From: DASRAP01 sp964503275
GTDB taxonomy: Bacteria > Gemmatimonadota > Gemmatimonadetes > Gemmatimonadales > Gemmatimonadaceae
Reading direction: 5' to 3'
Assembly: GCA_964503275.1 (NCBI GenBank)
Contig: CAZCZO010000016.1
Coordinates: 1 to 64,000 of the forward strand
Length of the DNA: 64,000 bases
Part shown: piece by piece, positions 24,681 through 33,393 of the stretch
Layout: each line of letters begins with the position of its first letter
Numbering within the stretch: the stretch's first letter is position 1
Notes under the pieces: model-generated
What the model was told of the DNA's origin: nothing
Database searches by the model: none
What the model saw: the letters and a program-made list of their open reading frames with translations, nothing else
Program-made: the position numbers and the translations under genes

Positions 24681-25874
24681 ATGCCCAACGCTGCCTTCCA
24701 AGCGTCCCTGCAGGCCGAACTCGAGGCCCTGCACGATGCCAAGACGTACAAGGAGTTGATGTACCTCGACTCACCGCAGTCCGCCGAGGTGGAGATCGAG
24801 GGCCGCGGTCGCGTGCTGATCCTGTCGTCGAACAACTACCTCGGCCTCTGCGACGAGCCCGCGGTGATCGCGGCGGGACAGGCCGCCCTGACCCGCTATG
24901 GGGCCGGGACGGGCTCGGTGCGCTTCATCTGCGGCACCTTCACGGTGCACCGCGCGCTGGAGACGGCGCTCGCGCGCTTCGTCGGGACCGAGGCCGCGCT
25001 GTCGTTCGTGTCCTGCTGGAACGCCAACGAAGGGCTGACCGCGTCGATGGTCCAGGAGGGCGACTTCGTGGTGTCCGACGCGCTGAACCACGCGTCGATC
25101 ATCGACTCGATCCGCCTCGCCAAGGCGATGACCAAGTGCAGCACGGGCGTGTACAAGCACGGCGACCTCGACGACCTGGTCGGCAAGCTGCGCGACGCAG
25201 CCGGTGCCCGGCGGCGCATCATCTGGACGGACGGTGTGTTCTCGATGGAAGGCAGCATCTGCAAGCTGCCCGAGCTGGTCCAGATCGCACGGGACCACGA
25301 TGCGATCCTCGTCATGGACGACTCGCATGCGACCGGCGTGCTGGGCGCGACCGGTCGTGGCACGGCGGAGCACTTCGGCCTCGTCGGCGAGGTCGATGTG
25401 ATCACGTCGACGTTGGGGAAGGCGCTCGGCGGGGCCGCCGGTGGTTTCGTCGCGGGGTCGGCGGCGCTCTGCGATGTGTTGACGCAGCGGTCGCGGCCGC
25501 AGCTGTTCTCGAATGCGCTGCCGCCGACGGTGGCCGCGAGTGCGCTCGCCGCCGTGCAGGCGATCGAAGCGGAACCGGCGCGGGTCACGCGGCTCCGGGA
25601 GAACGCGCTGTTCTTCCGTGCGGCGATGCAGGAAGCGGGGTTCGATCCCATGCCTGGCGAGACGCCGATCGTACCGATCCTGATCGGCGAGACCGCGACC
25701 GCGATCCGCATGAGCCGCCTGCTGCTGGACGAAGGCGTGTTCGTGACCGGGTTCGGGTTCCCGGTGGTGCCGCACGGCACGGCCCGGGTGCGCTGCCAGA
25801 TCAGCGCCGCGCACACGCCCGAGCAGCTCCGCCGCGCGGTGCAGGCCTTCGTCGCGGCCCGGGCGCGTCTGTAG
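24681..25874 (+). CDS. kbl: Glycine C-acetyltransferase (2-amino-3-ketobutyrate CoA ligase)
   Basis: This 397-residue PLP enzyme cleaves 2-amino-3-ketobutyrate with CoA into glycine and acetyl-CoA, completing threonine breakdown started by tdh. Motifs of the alpha-oxoamine synthase family are present: SSNNYLGLC, GTGSVRFICGT, the cofactor-stacking His in DALNHASIID, the Asp in VMDDSHATGVLG, and the Schiff-base Lys in TSTLGKALGG (about residue 243). Length equals E. coli Kbl (398). It starts four bases after tdh, as one operon. Confident. Confidence 0.95.
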   Translation: MPNAAFQASLQAELEALHDAKTYKELMYLDSPQSAEVEIEGRGRVLILSSNNYLGLCDEPAVIAAGQAALTRYGAGTGSVRFICGTFTVHRALETALARFVGTEAALSFVSCWNANEGLTASMVQEGDFVVSDALNHASIIDSIRLAKAMTKCSTGVYKHGDLDDLVGKLRDAAGARRRIIWTDGVFSMEGSICKLPELVQIARDHDAILVMDDSHATGVLGATGRGTAEHFGLVGEVDVITSTLGKALGGAAGGFVAGSAALCDVLTQRSRPQLFSNALPPTVAASALAAVQAIEAEPARVTRLRENALFFRAAMQEAGFDPMPGETPIVPILIGETATAIRMSRLLLDEGVFVTGFGFPVVPHGTARVRCQISAAHTPEQLRRAVQAFVAARARL

Positions 25875-25985
25875 GCAGCGACCGCCGGGACGAGCACCGC
25901 GATGGCGCGCCGGACCGGGGCGCTGTCGCCGGGGAGGGCGCGGCTCCGTTACTTGGGGGTCGCGCCCTTCGTCTCTCTCCAGAAT

Positions 25986-26005
25986 CCCCGCGACCTGTCG
26001 CGGGG
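25986..26005 (+). terminator. Hairpin after kbl
   Basis: CCCCGCGA-CCTG-TCGCGGGG is an eight-bp stem with a four-base loop, about 110 bases after the kbl stop and 70 bases before the next gene. Only TT follows it, so it is a weak terminator or part of the next leader. Confidence 0.45.
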
Positions 26006-26076
26006 TTCGGGTCGGGGATCCGCACGCGCGCGGAGCACTCCGTCCGGTGTCGTTCCTTCGCCGAGAGGTCTCTCGC

Positions 26077-26736
26077 ATGCGTGCCGCTCGACTGGTGGGC
26101 TCTGCCGCCCTCCTGCTGGTCCCCGCCCTCGTTGGCGCTCAGGAGAAGCATCCCTTTTCGGACTCCTGGTTCTGGGGTGCGAAGGGAGGTGCGACCTTCT
26201 TCAAGACGGAGATCGCGAGCACGACGGCCCCGTTGATCGGCGTCGACTGGCTCATCACGCGATCGAAGGTCGGCCTGCATGTCGGGCTCGATCAGTCGTA
26301 CTTCGAGGCGGTGTCGACCGTCGCCGATGCCCCGACGCGCGGCGTGGTGCGCCGCGTGGACATCCGCGACCTGCGCCGCTTCACCTTGTCGAGTGTGACG
26401 TTCCCGTACGTGTGGCGCGAGTCGGTGCGCCCCTATGCGGGGCTCGGCATGGCGTTCAACTTCGTGCCGCGTGCCGGCCCGCAGGGCGACCAGTTCGCGA
26501 GCCCGGAGGCGCGGGACACCGTGCTGGCGCGCATCAACGATGTGAAGGCGCGTGTGTCGCTGTTGGGCACCGTAGGCGTGCAGGCGAACTGGCGTCGCTT
26601 CGCGCCGTTCATCCAAGCGCAGGTGATGCCGACGCAGGGGCGCGGCGAGTTCCTGATCAACGGCGATCGCTTGACGTATGTGATCGAAGGCGGCCTGCGC
26701 ATCAATGCCGCGCGGGCGGTGGAGCGCATGCGCTGA
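26077..26736 (+). CDS. Putative outer-membrane beta-barrel protein
   Basis: This 219-residue protein begins with a signal peptide (about 1-21, ending LVGAQ). The mature part is a series of alternating-residue strands such as SKVGLHVGLDQSYFEAV, VRPYAGLGMAFNFVP, ARVSLLGTVGVQANW and LTYVIEGGLRINA, as in small eight-stranded barrels. It ends INAARAVERMR, lacking the usual terminal aromatic. The start chosen is the ATG at 26077; an upstream in-frame ATG at 26047 would put extra charged residues before the signal. The function cannot be read from sequence. A strong bidirectional terminator follows. Confidence 0.75.
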   Translation: MRAARLVGSAALLLVPALVGAQEKHPFSDSWFWGAKGGATFFKTEIASTTAPLIGVDWLITRSKVGLHVGLDQSYFEAVSTVADAPTRGVVRRVDIRDLRRFTLSSVTFPYVWRESVRPYAGLGMAFNFVPRAGPQGDQFASPEARDTVLARINDVKARVSLLGTVGVQANWRRFAPFIQAQVMPTQGRGEFLINGDRLTYVIEGGLRINAARAVERMR

Positions 26737-26757
26737 GTGTGAGGGGGGGAGAGATGC

Positions 26758-26794
26758 CACAGGGGCGGTGACCGCGATGGTCACCGCCCCTGTG
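26758..26794. terminator. Bidirectional terminator between convergent genes
   Basis: A perfect 16-bp stem (CACAGGGGCGGTGACC and complement) has a five-base loop. It sits between the outer-membrane protein gene and the convergent NYN gene. Confidence 0.75.
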
Positions 26795-26822
26795 CGTTCT
26801 CGGTCGTGCGTGTGCGCCGGTC

Positions 26823-28655
26823 TCAGGCCTTCTTCGCCGGCTTCTTCTTCGCCGCCGGGGCCTTCTTGGCGGCGGGCTTGGCGGTGGCTGCGGGGGCCGA
26901 CTTCGCCGCGACCGCGGGCTTCGCGGCAGGCGCCGCCGGCTTCGCGGCGGCCGGCTTTGACGGCGCCGGCTTGGCCGACGCAGGCTTCGCCTCAGGCGTC
27001 TTCGCTGCGGTGGAGCGCTTGCCCCCGTCCTTCGGCTTCGCCCCCTTCTGCGCCGGTGCCTTCGCCGGCGCGGCGGGCGTCACCTCGGCGGCCACGACGG
27101 TCGGCGTCGCGACGCTGGGCGCGGCGGGCGCCGGCGCACTGGGCGCCGTGTCGAGTTCCACCACGCCGACGCTCAGCAGGTCCGCCGGGATCTCCTTCCC
27201 ACGGCCACCACCGGCGCGACGCCCGACGATGGAGCGCGTGGTCGCCACGACCGGCGCCGGGTTCGCGGCCTCGTGCGCGGCGGCCGCGATGTTCAGCTGC
27301 TCCGTCACCGTCGGGGCCGACGCCGCCGGCGACGCCTCGTAGGACTGCCCTCGCTTGCGCAGGTCGATCACCGACGCATCATGCGCATCGCGCAGGATCC
27401 GCGTGAACATACGCTCGGCGAGACTCTCGCTGTCGCGGCCCAGCAGCGCGAAGGCGCGCTGGCGCACCGTCTCAGCGGGCGCAGCGGTGTCGACGGTCGC
27501 GACCTCGGCGACGGCACGCCGCACGAGGTCGAAGGCCTCGTCGCGCGACAGCCGCTCGCCACTCACGCCGATCGACGGGTCGACCGGTGGGAGATCCGCA
27601 GCGGTCGGGGCCACTGCGGCGGCGGGTGCCGCGGCCGTCTCGGTGGATGTCGCCGGCGTGCCCGACGCGGCATCGCCGCTGCTGCGCGGACGATCCTCGC
27701 GATCGCGGTCACGCCCACGGCCCCCACGGCGACCACGACGACCACGACCCTCGCGGCCCTCGCGCTCCTCGGCGGGCTTGTCGGCCACGGTGGCCGGCGC
27801 CACTGCGGCGTCCGCGCTTCGCACTGCCGCGGCTGCCGGAGCGGCGACACCGGTGGCGGGCCCGACCTCCAGCTGTCCGTTCTCGAGCTTCGTGACCTTG
27901 AGCAGTCCACGCTGGGCCGCATCCTGACAGAAGCGCGAGAACTTCGCGGCGCCGGTGTTCTTCTCGTCGAAGCTGGGGTCGATCTCCTGCATGACCTGCT
28001 TGAGCCGGTCGGCGCGCATGACATCGCCATTGCGCTGCATGCGGCCGATGGCCTCGACCACGAGCTGCCACGGATCCCACTTCACCAGCTCTTCCTCGCT
28101 GGTCTTCACCAGGCCGGCGAGGGCGTTGTACGAGTAGTACTCGTCGCAGTTCTGCACGAGCAGATCGCTCGACGACTCGCGGATGCCGACGCCGATGACG
28201 TACTTGCCGTACTCCTTGAGCTTGAGCACCAGCGACGAGAAGTCGCTGTCGCCGGAGAGCAGGATGTAGGTGCCGATCTCGGGGCGCGTGAAGACCAGCT
28301 CGACGGCGTCGACGGCGAGGCGGATGTCGGTGGCGTTCTTCTTCGACGAGCCGTAGGCCGGCGCGAAGATGAGGTCGATCGACGACTCGCTGAGCGGGAC
28401 GATGTACTGCGGATAGCGGCGCCAGTCGGCGTAGGCGCGCTGGACGGCGACCTTCCCCTTGACGATGTCCGACGAGAGCAGATTGCGCAGCTCGGTCTGG
28501 AGATCCGAGCGGATCCCCATCGTGACGTTGTCGAAGTCGATCAGGAGGGCGGCGTTGGGCGAGGTGGCGGCATGGGTGGCGCTGGCACCTGGGCCCCGGT
28601 GCAACGGGGCGATGGGCGCGCGGGTGGGCGCGCTCCGAACGGGACGGACGGGCAT
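26823..28655 (-). CDS. NYN-domain putative RNase with OST-HTH (LOTUS) domains and an H1-like tail
   Basis: This 610-residue mosaic starts at MPVRPV. Residues about 32-190 are a NYN/PIN-like nuclease domain of LabA/DUF88 type: ALLIDFDNVTMG supplies the first Asp, YILLSGDSDFSSLVLKL the second acidic cluster, and GVGIRESSSDLLVQNCDEY the last strand. Residues about 210-290 are an OST-HTH/LOTUS domain (WQLVVEAIGRMQRNGDVMRA to GQLEVGP). An Arg/Glu/Asp/Gly-rich linker follows. A second LOTUS-like helical segment lies around 390-460. The last 120 residues are Ala/Pro/Lys repeats that end AAKKKPAKKA. Longer starts exist in frame but the added sequence looks random. RNA cleavage or turnover is the best guess. 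Confidence 0.8.
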   Translation of the reverse strand: MPVRPVRSAPTRAPIAPLHRGPGASATHAATSPNAALLIDFDNVTMGIRSDLQTELRNLLSSDIVKGKVAVQRAYADWRRYPQYIVPLSESSIDLIFAPAYGSSKKNATDIRLAVDAVELVFTRPEIGTYILLSGDSDFSSLVLKLKEYGKYVIGVGIRESSSDLLVQNCDEYYSYNALAGLVKTSEEELVKWDPWQLVVEAIGRMQRNGDVMRADRLKQVMQEIDPSFDEKNTGAAKFSRFCQDAAQRGLLKVTKLENGQLEVGPATGVAAPAAAAVRSADAAVAPATVADKPAEEREGREGRGRRGRRGGRGRDRDREDRPRSSGDAASGTPATSTETAAAPAAAVAPTAADLPPVDPSIGVSGERLSRDEAFDLVRRAVAEVATVDTAAPAETVRQRAFALLGRDSESLAERMFTRILRDAHDASVIDLRKRGQSYEASPAASAPTVTEQLNIAAAAHEAANPAPVVATTRSIVGRRAGGGRGKEIPADLLSVGVVELDTAPSAPAPAAPSVATPTVVAAEVTPAAPAKAPAQKGAKPKDGGKRSTAAKTPEAKPASAKPAPSKPAAAKPAAPAAKPAVAAKSAPAATAKPAAKKAPAAKKKPAKKA

Positions 28656-28820
28656 GACCTCAGAGGTGATGTGCTCGCGGCCCGCGCGCCCCGGCAGAAC
28701 ACCATGCTCCGCCGCCGCGTGGACCGGTCCCTCCACAGGAGGTCGTGGCAGCAAGGGGAGCGGCATTCGGACCGCTCTCGCACCAGCGCACGCGCGACGT
28801 ACCTGTGGAGGTAACACTGA

Positions 28821-28826
28821 AAGGTA
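28821..28826 (-). promoter_or_regulatory. Possible -10 box of the NYN gene
   Basis: Minus-strand TACCTT followed by TC gives +1 at about 28814 and a leader of about 160 bases to the ATG at 28655. No clear -35 is seen. The 265-bp divergent gap to the sensor kinase holds nothing else obvious. Confidence 0.35.
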
Positions 28827-28904
28827 CCACGAACGGGCCGCGAAACCCACCCCCTGCGGCGGCGCGTAGGGACGCTCGCGCGTCCATCGGGTCGCTCGCC
28901 CGCC

Positions 28905-28910
28905 TACGTT
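28905..28910 (+). promoter_or_regulatory. -10 box of the sensor kinase operon
   Basis: TACGTT followed by TG gives TACGTTTG, a perfect match to the TAnnTTTG element known from Bacteroidota. The predicted +1 (about 28917) is four bases before the GTG. No -35 is evident. Confidence 0.55.
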
Positions 28911-28920
28911 TGGTACAGGG

Positions 28921-30216
28921 GTGCCACCCGCCCGTGACGCCACCGCGACCGTTCCGCCGTTCCCCCGCCCTGTGCGATTCGGCTTCCGAACCCGACTCTT
29001 CGCGATCCTCGCGCTGTTCGCTGTGATCCCCGCCGGGGTGGTCGGCCTCGGGGGCTATTACGCGTTCAACCGGGTGGTACCCCTGCTGGGGGGCACCGCG
29101 CCCTGGGACGATGTGGCCGCGACGGGGGGCACCATGGCGCGCGCACTCGAGGACGCGCCGTTGTCGGCGACCCAGCGGGCCGCGGTCGATGCGCATACGG
29201 GGCAGCTGGCCGCGTCGGTGGCCTCGGCACGGCAGGTGCGCTTCCTCGCCGACCGGCTGGTGGCGGCGTTCGCGATCGGGACGCTGCTGAGCGTGCTCGC
29301 GCTCGCGTACATCACCTCGCGCGTGGCGGGGCACCTCAGCCGCCTGCTGAGCCGGCCCTTGGATGAACTGGTGGGCTGGACCGCCGCGATCGCCGACGCC
29401 GCGCCGCTGCCACCCACCGAGGACGCCCGGGGCGCGCCGGAGTTCGCGGTGCTGCGCGACCGCATGCGCACGATGTCGGCGCAGCTCGCCGCCGGGCGTC
29501 GCCGCGAGGTCGAGGCTGAGCGGCTCGGCGCGTTCCGCGAATCGGCGCGGCGCTTCGCGCATGAGTTGAAGAATCCCCTCACCCCCATCCGCTTCGCGGT
29601 CGAGCGCTTGCGCCGGGATGTGCCCGCCGAGCAGGCGGAGACCTTCGAGGTGCTCGCGACCGAGACCGCGCGCTTGGAACGCATGGCGACCAGCTTCGCG
29701 CAGTTCGGCCGGCTGCCCGAGGGCCCGGCGGCGGAGGTCGATGTGGGCGAGCTCGTGACCTACACGGCGCGCGCGGCCATCCCGGACGGCGTGACGCTGC
29801 ACGTCGAGATCGCGGACGAGGTGCCGCTGGTCCGCGGCTACTACGATGCGCTGGCGCGGGCGTTCTCGAACGTGCTGCTCAACGCGGTGGACGCGACCGG
29901 TGGCGCGGGGCGGATCACGGTCTCGGTGACCCCGACCACGCTGCACGATGCGCCGGCGGTGCGGGTCGCGGTCTCCGACTCCGGGCCGGGGTTCGCACCC
30001 GCGATCGCGGCCACGCTCTGGGAGCCCTACGAGACGACGAAGGCCGGCGGCACCGGCCTCGGCCTGGCGATCGCCCGTCAATCCATCGAGGCCCATGGCG
30101 GTGTCGTATTCGCGACGCAGGCCGCGGACGAACCCACGACCGTGGGATTCGTCCTGCCCGTGAACGACGGCCTGCCCGCGGTCACGGGCGAATGGCGTGC
30201 CCGCACCGGAGAGTGA
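28921..30216 (+). CDS. NtrY-like membrane sensor histidine kinase
   Basis: This 431-residue protein has two membrane helices (about 25-47 and 113-133) around a short periplasmic stretch, then a HAMP-like segment (about 134-190) with RPLDELVGWTAAI. The phosphoacceptor is His214 in FAHELKNPLTPIRFAVERL, a pattern typical of NtrY-type kinases. The ATP domain has the N-box NVLLNAVDA, G1 VSDSGPGF and G2 GGTGLGLAIARQSI. The stimulus is unknown. The GTG start is supported by the promoter box. The partner regulator begins six bases after the stop. Confidence 0.9.
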   Translation: MPPARDATATVPPFPRPVRFGFRTRLFAILALFAVIPAGVVGLGGYYAFNRVVPLLGGTAPWDDVAATGGTMARALEDAPLSATQRAAVDAHTGQLAASVASARQVRFLADRLVAAFAIGTLLSVLALAYITSRVAGHLSRLLSRPLDELVGWTAAIADAAPLPPTEDARGAPEFAVLRDRMRTMSAQLAAGRRREVEAERLGAFRESARRFAHELKNPLTPIRFAVERLRRDVPAEQAETFEVLATETARLERMATSFAQFGRLPEGPAAEVDVGELVTYTARAAIPDGVTLHVEIADEVPLVRGYYDALARAFSNVLLNAVDATGGAGRITVSVTPTTLHDAPAVRVAVSDSGPGFAPAIAATLWEPYETTKAGGTGLGLAIARQSIEAHGGVVFATQAADEPTTVGFVLPVNDGLPAVTGEWRARTGE

Positions 30217-30222
30217 GCCGCG

Positions 30223-31596
30223 ATGACCACCGTGCTGTTGATCGACGACGAGCCGAACATCCGCCGCATGGTCGGCGCGTTGCTCGAAGCCGAAGGCTAC
30301 GAGGTGCGCAGCGCGGCCGACGGGGCCGCCGGCATTCGCGCCGCCGCGGACGCCGAGCCCGACGCCGTGCTCGTGGACCTCATGATGCCCGGGGCCTTGG
30401 ACGGGATGGCCACGCTGGAGCAGCTGCGCAGCGCGCACCCCGACGTGCCCGTGATCATGATGAGCGGACGCGCCGGGCTCACCGACGCGGTGCGGGCGAC
30501 GCGGCTCGGCGCCGTGAACTTCCTCGAGAAGCCCTTGGCCCCCGAGGCGACGCTGCTGGCGCTCTCGACGGCGCTCGAGCTCCGGCGCGCGCGCCTCGAG
30601 GCGCGGGCATTGCGCGCCGACTTCGGACTCGATGGCCCACTGGTCGGCGAGAGCGAGCCGCTCCGTGAGTTGCGCGCGATGATCACCCGGGTGGCGGGCA
30701 CGGACGCGCGCGTCCTCATCACGGGCGAGTCGGGCACGGGCAAAGAGCTGGTGGCCGGAGCGATCCACGCCCAGAGTGCGCGGCGCGATCAATCGTACGT
30801 GCGCGTGAACTGCGCGGCGATCCCGCGCGACCTGGTCGAGAGTGAGATGTTCGGCCATGAGAAGGGCGCGTTCACCGGGGCCACGGAGCGACGCATCGGC
30901 CGCTTCGAGCTGGCCCACCGCGGCACGCTGCTGCTCGACGAGGTCGGCGACCTCGGCCTCGAGGCGCAGGCCAAACTGTTGCGCGCGATCGAAGCGCGCG
31001 AGATCGAGCGCGTGGGCAGCGGCAAGGTGATCGCCGTGGATGCGCGCGTACTGGCCGCGACGAACCGCGACCTGAGCCGCGCGGTGCGTGAGGGCCAGTT
31101 CCGCGAGGACCTGCTCTTCCGTTTGAACGTCATCCCGATCGTGTTGCCTCCGCTCAGGGAGCACCGCGAGGATATCCCCGCCCTCGTGCGTCACTTCACG
31201 GCCCTGCTGCGCGTCCGCAGCGGACAACGAATGCCCCAGTGGGGTGAGGACGCCCTGCGCGCCCTCGCGACGTACCATTGGCCCGGCAACGTCCGCGAGC
31301 TGCAGAACATCGTGGAGCGACTGATCATCCTGCACGGCGGCGCGACGATCACGGCGCGTGAGGTGCAGGGGCTCCTGCCCTCGGTGCCGCGGCCGGCGGA
31401 GCTGGCGACCCACGCGGGCTTCGTGGCCGACGCCATGCTGCCCCTGAGCGATGCGCTCGATGCTTATGAGCGGCACTTGATCGCTGAGGCCCTGGCGGCG
31501 GCGGACGGCAACATCGCCGATGCGGCACGGAGATTGCGGACGGATCGTCCGAACCTCTACCGCCGCATGAAACGACTCGGATTGGACACACCCTGA
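30223..31596 (+). CDS. NtrC/NtrX-family sigma-54-dependent response regulator
   Basis: This is a 457-residue protein. The receiver domain (1-120) has the acidic pair DDE (8-10), phosphoacceptor Asp52 and Lys in FLEKPL. The AAA+ domain has Walker A GESGTGKE, the sigma-54 contact loop GAFTGA, Walker B LLLDEVGDL, and a WPGNVRELQN segment. The C-terminus is a Fis-type HTH (about 415-455, DAARRLRTDRPNLYRRMKRLG). It should activate sigma-54 promoters on phosphorylation by the upstream kinase. No -24/-12 site was noticed near the flanking genes. The stop TGA overlaps an ATG at 31596 (TGATG), so the next gene is probably in the same operon. Confidence 0.93.
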   Translation: MTTVLLIDDEPNIRRMVGALLEAEGYEVRSAADGAAGIRAAADAEPDAVLVDLMMPGALDGMATLEQLRSAHPDVPVIMMSGRAGLTDAVRATRLGAVNFLEKPLAPEATLLALSTALELRRARLEARALRADFGLDGPLVGESEPLRELRAMITRVAGTDARVLITGESGTGKELVAGAIHAQSARRDQSYVRVNCAAIPRDLVESEMFGHEKGAFTGATERRIGRFELAHRGTLLLDEVGDLGLEAQAKLLRAIEAREIERVGSGKVIAVDARVLAATNRDLSRAVREGQFREDLLFRLNVIPIVLPPLREHREDIPALVRHFTALLRVRSGQRMPQWGEDALRALATYHWPGNVRELQNIVERLIILHGGATITAREVQGLLPSVPRPAELATHAGFVADAMLPLSDALDAYERHLIAEALAAADGNIADAARRLRTDRPNLYRRMKRLGLDTP

Positions 31597-31664
31597 TGCA
31601 GAACGAGACGTGTCAGTGCCCTCGGCAGAGGACGATGCCCCCCCTTCGATGGAGCGTTCCACCC

Positions 31665-33392
31665 ATGCGTACTCTGCTGCTCACCTTCGGCGCCCTGCTC
31701 GCCGCGACGGGCGCGCTCGAGGCCCAGCGCCGTCCACCGATGTCGCTGCCCCCGGCGGTCATCAGTGACCTCACCACGCTGTACAACGCCAGCGGCACGC
31801 GGCGTGAGGTCGGCGCGTTCACCCTGCCCGCCGACTCGGTCGTGCGCAGCGCCCTCGCGGTCCGGACGGGGCCGGTGACCATCGCGGGGCATATCGAAGG
31901 CAGTCTGGTCGCCATCAATGCGAACGTCACGCTGCTGGCCGGTGCGCGGGTGGATGGCGACATCCTGGTGGTCGGCGGGCGCGTCGATGGACGCAGTGAG
32001 GCCCAGATCCGGGGCGACGTGCGTGTGTACGCCGAGGTCGTCCGCTATACACTCACGGAGGATCGGCTGAGCATCGATGGGCTCGAGCCGGGCGCCGCGC
32101 CGGAGGAGGACAGTGACTTCTGGCGGCGCGGGCGGGACGGTGACCGCACGCGGTTCGATCTCATCTCGCTCGCGACGGCGAGTGCGTACACCCGAGTCGA
32201 GGGGCTGCCGATCCTCATCGGTCCGCGGCTGCGGCTGAATCGGAGCTGGGGCTCGCTCTCGGTCGAAGGGCGCGGGATCGTGCGCACGGCCGAGCCTGTG
32301 CAGTGGGATCGCGGTACGTTGGGCCACACGGCGCGCGTCGCGGTGCGCCGCGGCACCGGGACGGGCTTCGGCGCCGCGGTGCAGCACTACGACGAGGTGA
32401 CCGCGGTCGAGGACTGGCAGATCTCGGCGCGTGAGGCGGGGTTCGGGACCTTCCTGTTGCACCGTGACTTCCGCGATCACTACACGCGCCATGGGGCCCG
32501 CGGCACGGTGAGCGGGTACCTCGGCGACGCCCTGTCGGTGTCCGCCAGCCTTGGCGAGGAGCGATGGAGCTCGCGCGAGGCGCGCCGGCCGTGGACGCTG
32601 ATCCGCGCCGACGATGCGTGGCGCGCGAACCCCACGGTCGATGCCGGCGTCGCGACGCTGGCCACGTTCGCTGTGAATCTCGACACGCGCACCCAGCGCT
32701 ACTCCCCGTGGGCAGGGTGGTTCGTGCGCGCGGAGTTGGAGCGTGGCGACCTCGCGGCGACGGCGTTCGGGGCGCGATTGCCGCTCGACCATCCCGATGT
32801 GCCACTGGATCTCGACAGCGGCGACCGGACGTGGACCCGCGGGTTCGTGGACCTGCGTCGCTACAATCGCTTGGGCCCGGGCGCACAGCTGAATCTGCGC
32901 GTCGTGTACGGCGGCTGGCTGGGCGGCGACGCCCTGCCCCTGCAGCGACGCCTGTCGGTGGGCGGGCCCGCGACCTTGCCCGGCTTCGACTTCCGTCGGC
33001 ACGGCGGGGGCGGCGAGGACCGGCTCCAGTGCAGCGATGCACGCGGCGCGGCACCCGGGATGCCGGCCCTCTGCGACCGCGTCGCGCTGGCGCAGATCGA
33101 GTACCGCGGTTCGCTGGGCTTCGATCTCGCCGACCACGACCGCTCGTGGATCCCAGCGGAGCTGAACGGCCCGTCGTGGATCGCCTTCATGAACGCGGGG
33201 CGCGGCTGGCGGACGCGGGCGGACGGCATCGCGGACCCGGCACCGCTCACGGCGTTCCCGTCGTTGCGGACCTTCAAGACCGACCTGGGCCTCGGGTTGG
33301 ACTTCGGGTCCTTGTCGATCGCGGTGGCGAAGGCGCTGAGCGATGGTGACGAGCCCGCGAACGTGATCGTGCGGTTGGAGCGGCGATTCTGA
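31665..33392 (+). CDS. Outer-membrane barrel protein with a bactofilin-like N-terminal beta-helix
   Basis: This 575-residue protein has a signal peptide (about 1-20, ending LEAQ). Residues about 40-120 show short repeated beta-strand turns (PVTIAGHIEGSLVAINANV, GARVDGDILVVGGRVDG), as in polymer-forming bactofilin-like domains. From about 180 to the end it reads as a membrane barrel, with LSVGGPATLPGFDFR resembling the BamA/Omp85 turn motif and a terminal Phe (LERRF). The start is taken as ATG 31665, which gives a normal signal. A frame from 31596 overlaps the regulator stop and adds 23 residues. Coupling to NtrYX suggests envelope sensing, which is an inference. Confidence 0.75.
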   Translation: MRTLLLTFGALLAATGALEAQRRPPMSLPPAVISDLTTLYNASGTRREVGAFTLPADSVVRSALAVRTGPVTIAGHIEGSLVAINANVTLLAGARVDGDILVVGGRVDGRSEAQIRGDVRVYAEVVRYTLTEDRLSIDGLEPGAAPEEDSDFWRRGRDGDRTRFDLISLATASAYTRVEGLPILIGPRLRLNRSWGSLSVEGRGIVRTAEPVQWDRGTLGHTARVAVRRGTGTGFGAAVQHYDEVTAVEDWQISAREAGFGTFLLHRDFRDHYTRHGARGTVSGYLGDALSVSASLGEERWSSREARRPWTLIRADDAWRANPTVDAGVATLATFAVNLDTRTQRYSPWAGWFVRAELERGDLAATAFGARLPLDHPDVPLDLDSGDRTWTRGFVDLRRYNRLGPGAQLNLRVVYGGWLGGDALPLQRRLSVGGPATLPGFDFRRHGGGGEDRLQCSDARGAAPGMPALCDRVALAQIEYRGSLGFDLADHDRSWIPAELNGPSWIAFMNAGRGWRTRADGIADPAPLTAFPSLRTFKTDLGLGLDFGSLSIAVAKALSDGDEPANVIVRLERRF

Positions 33393-33393
33393 G

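Noticed and set aside
28656..28943. Longer N-terminus for the NYN protein
   Set aside because: The added 96 residues look like random translated GC-rich DNA, and the NYN domain begins only about 30 residues after the preferred ATG.
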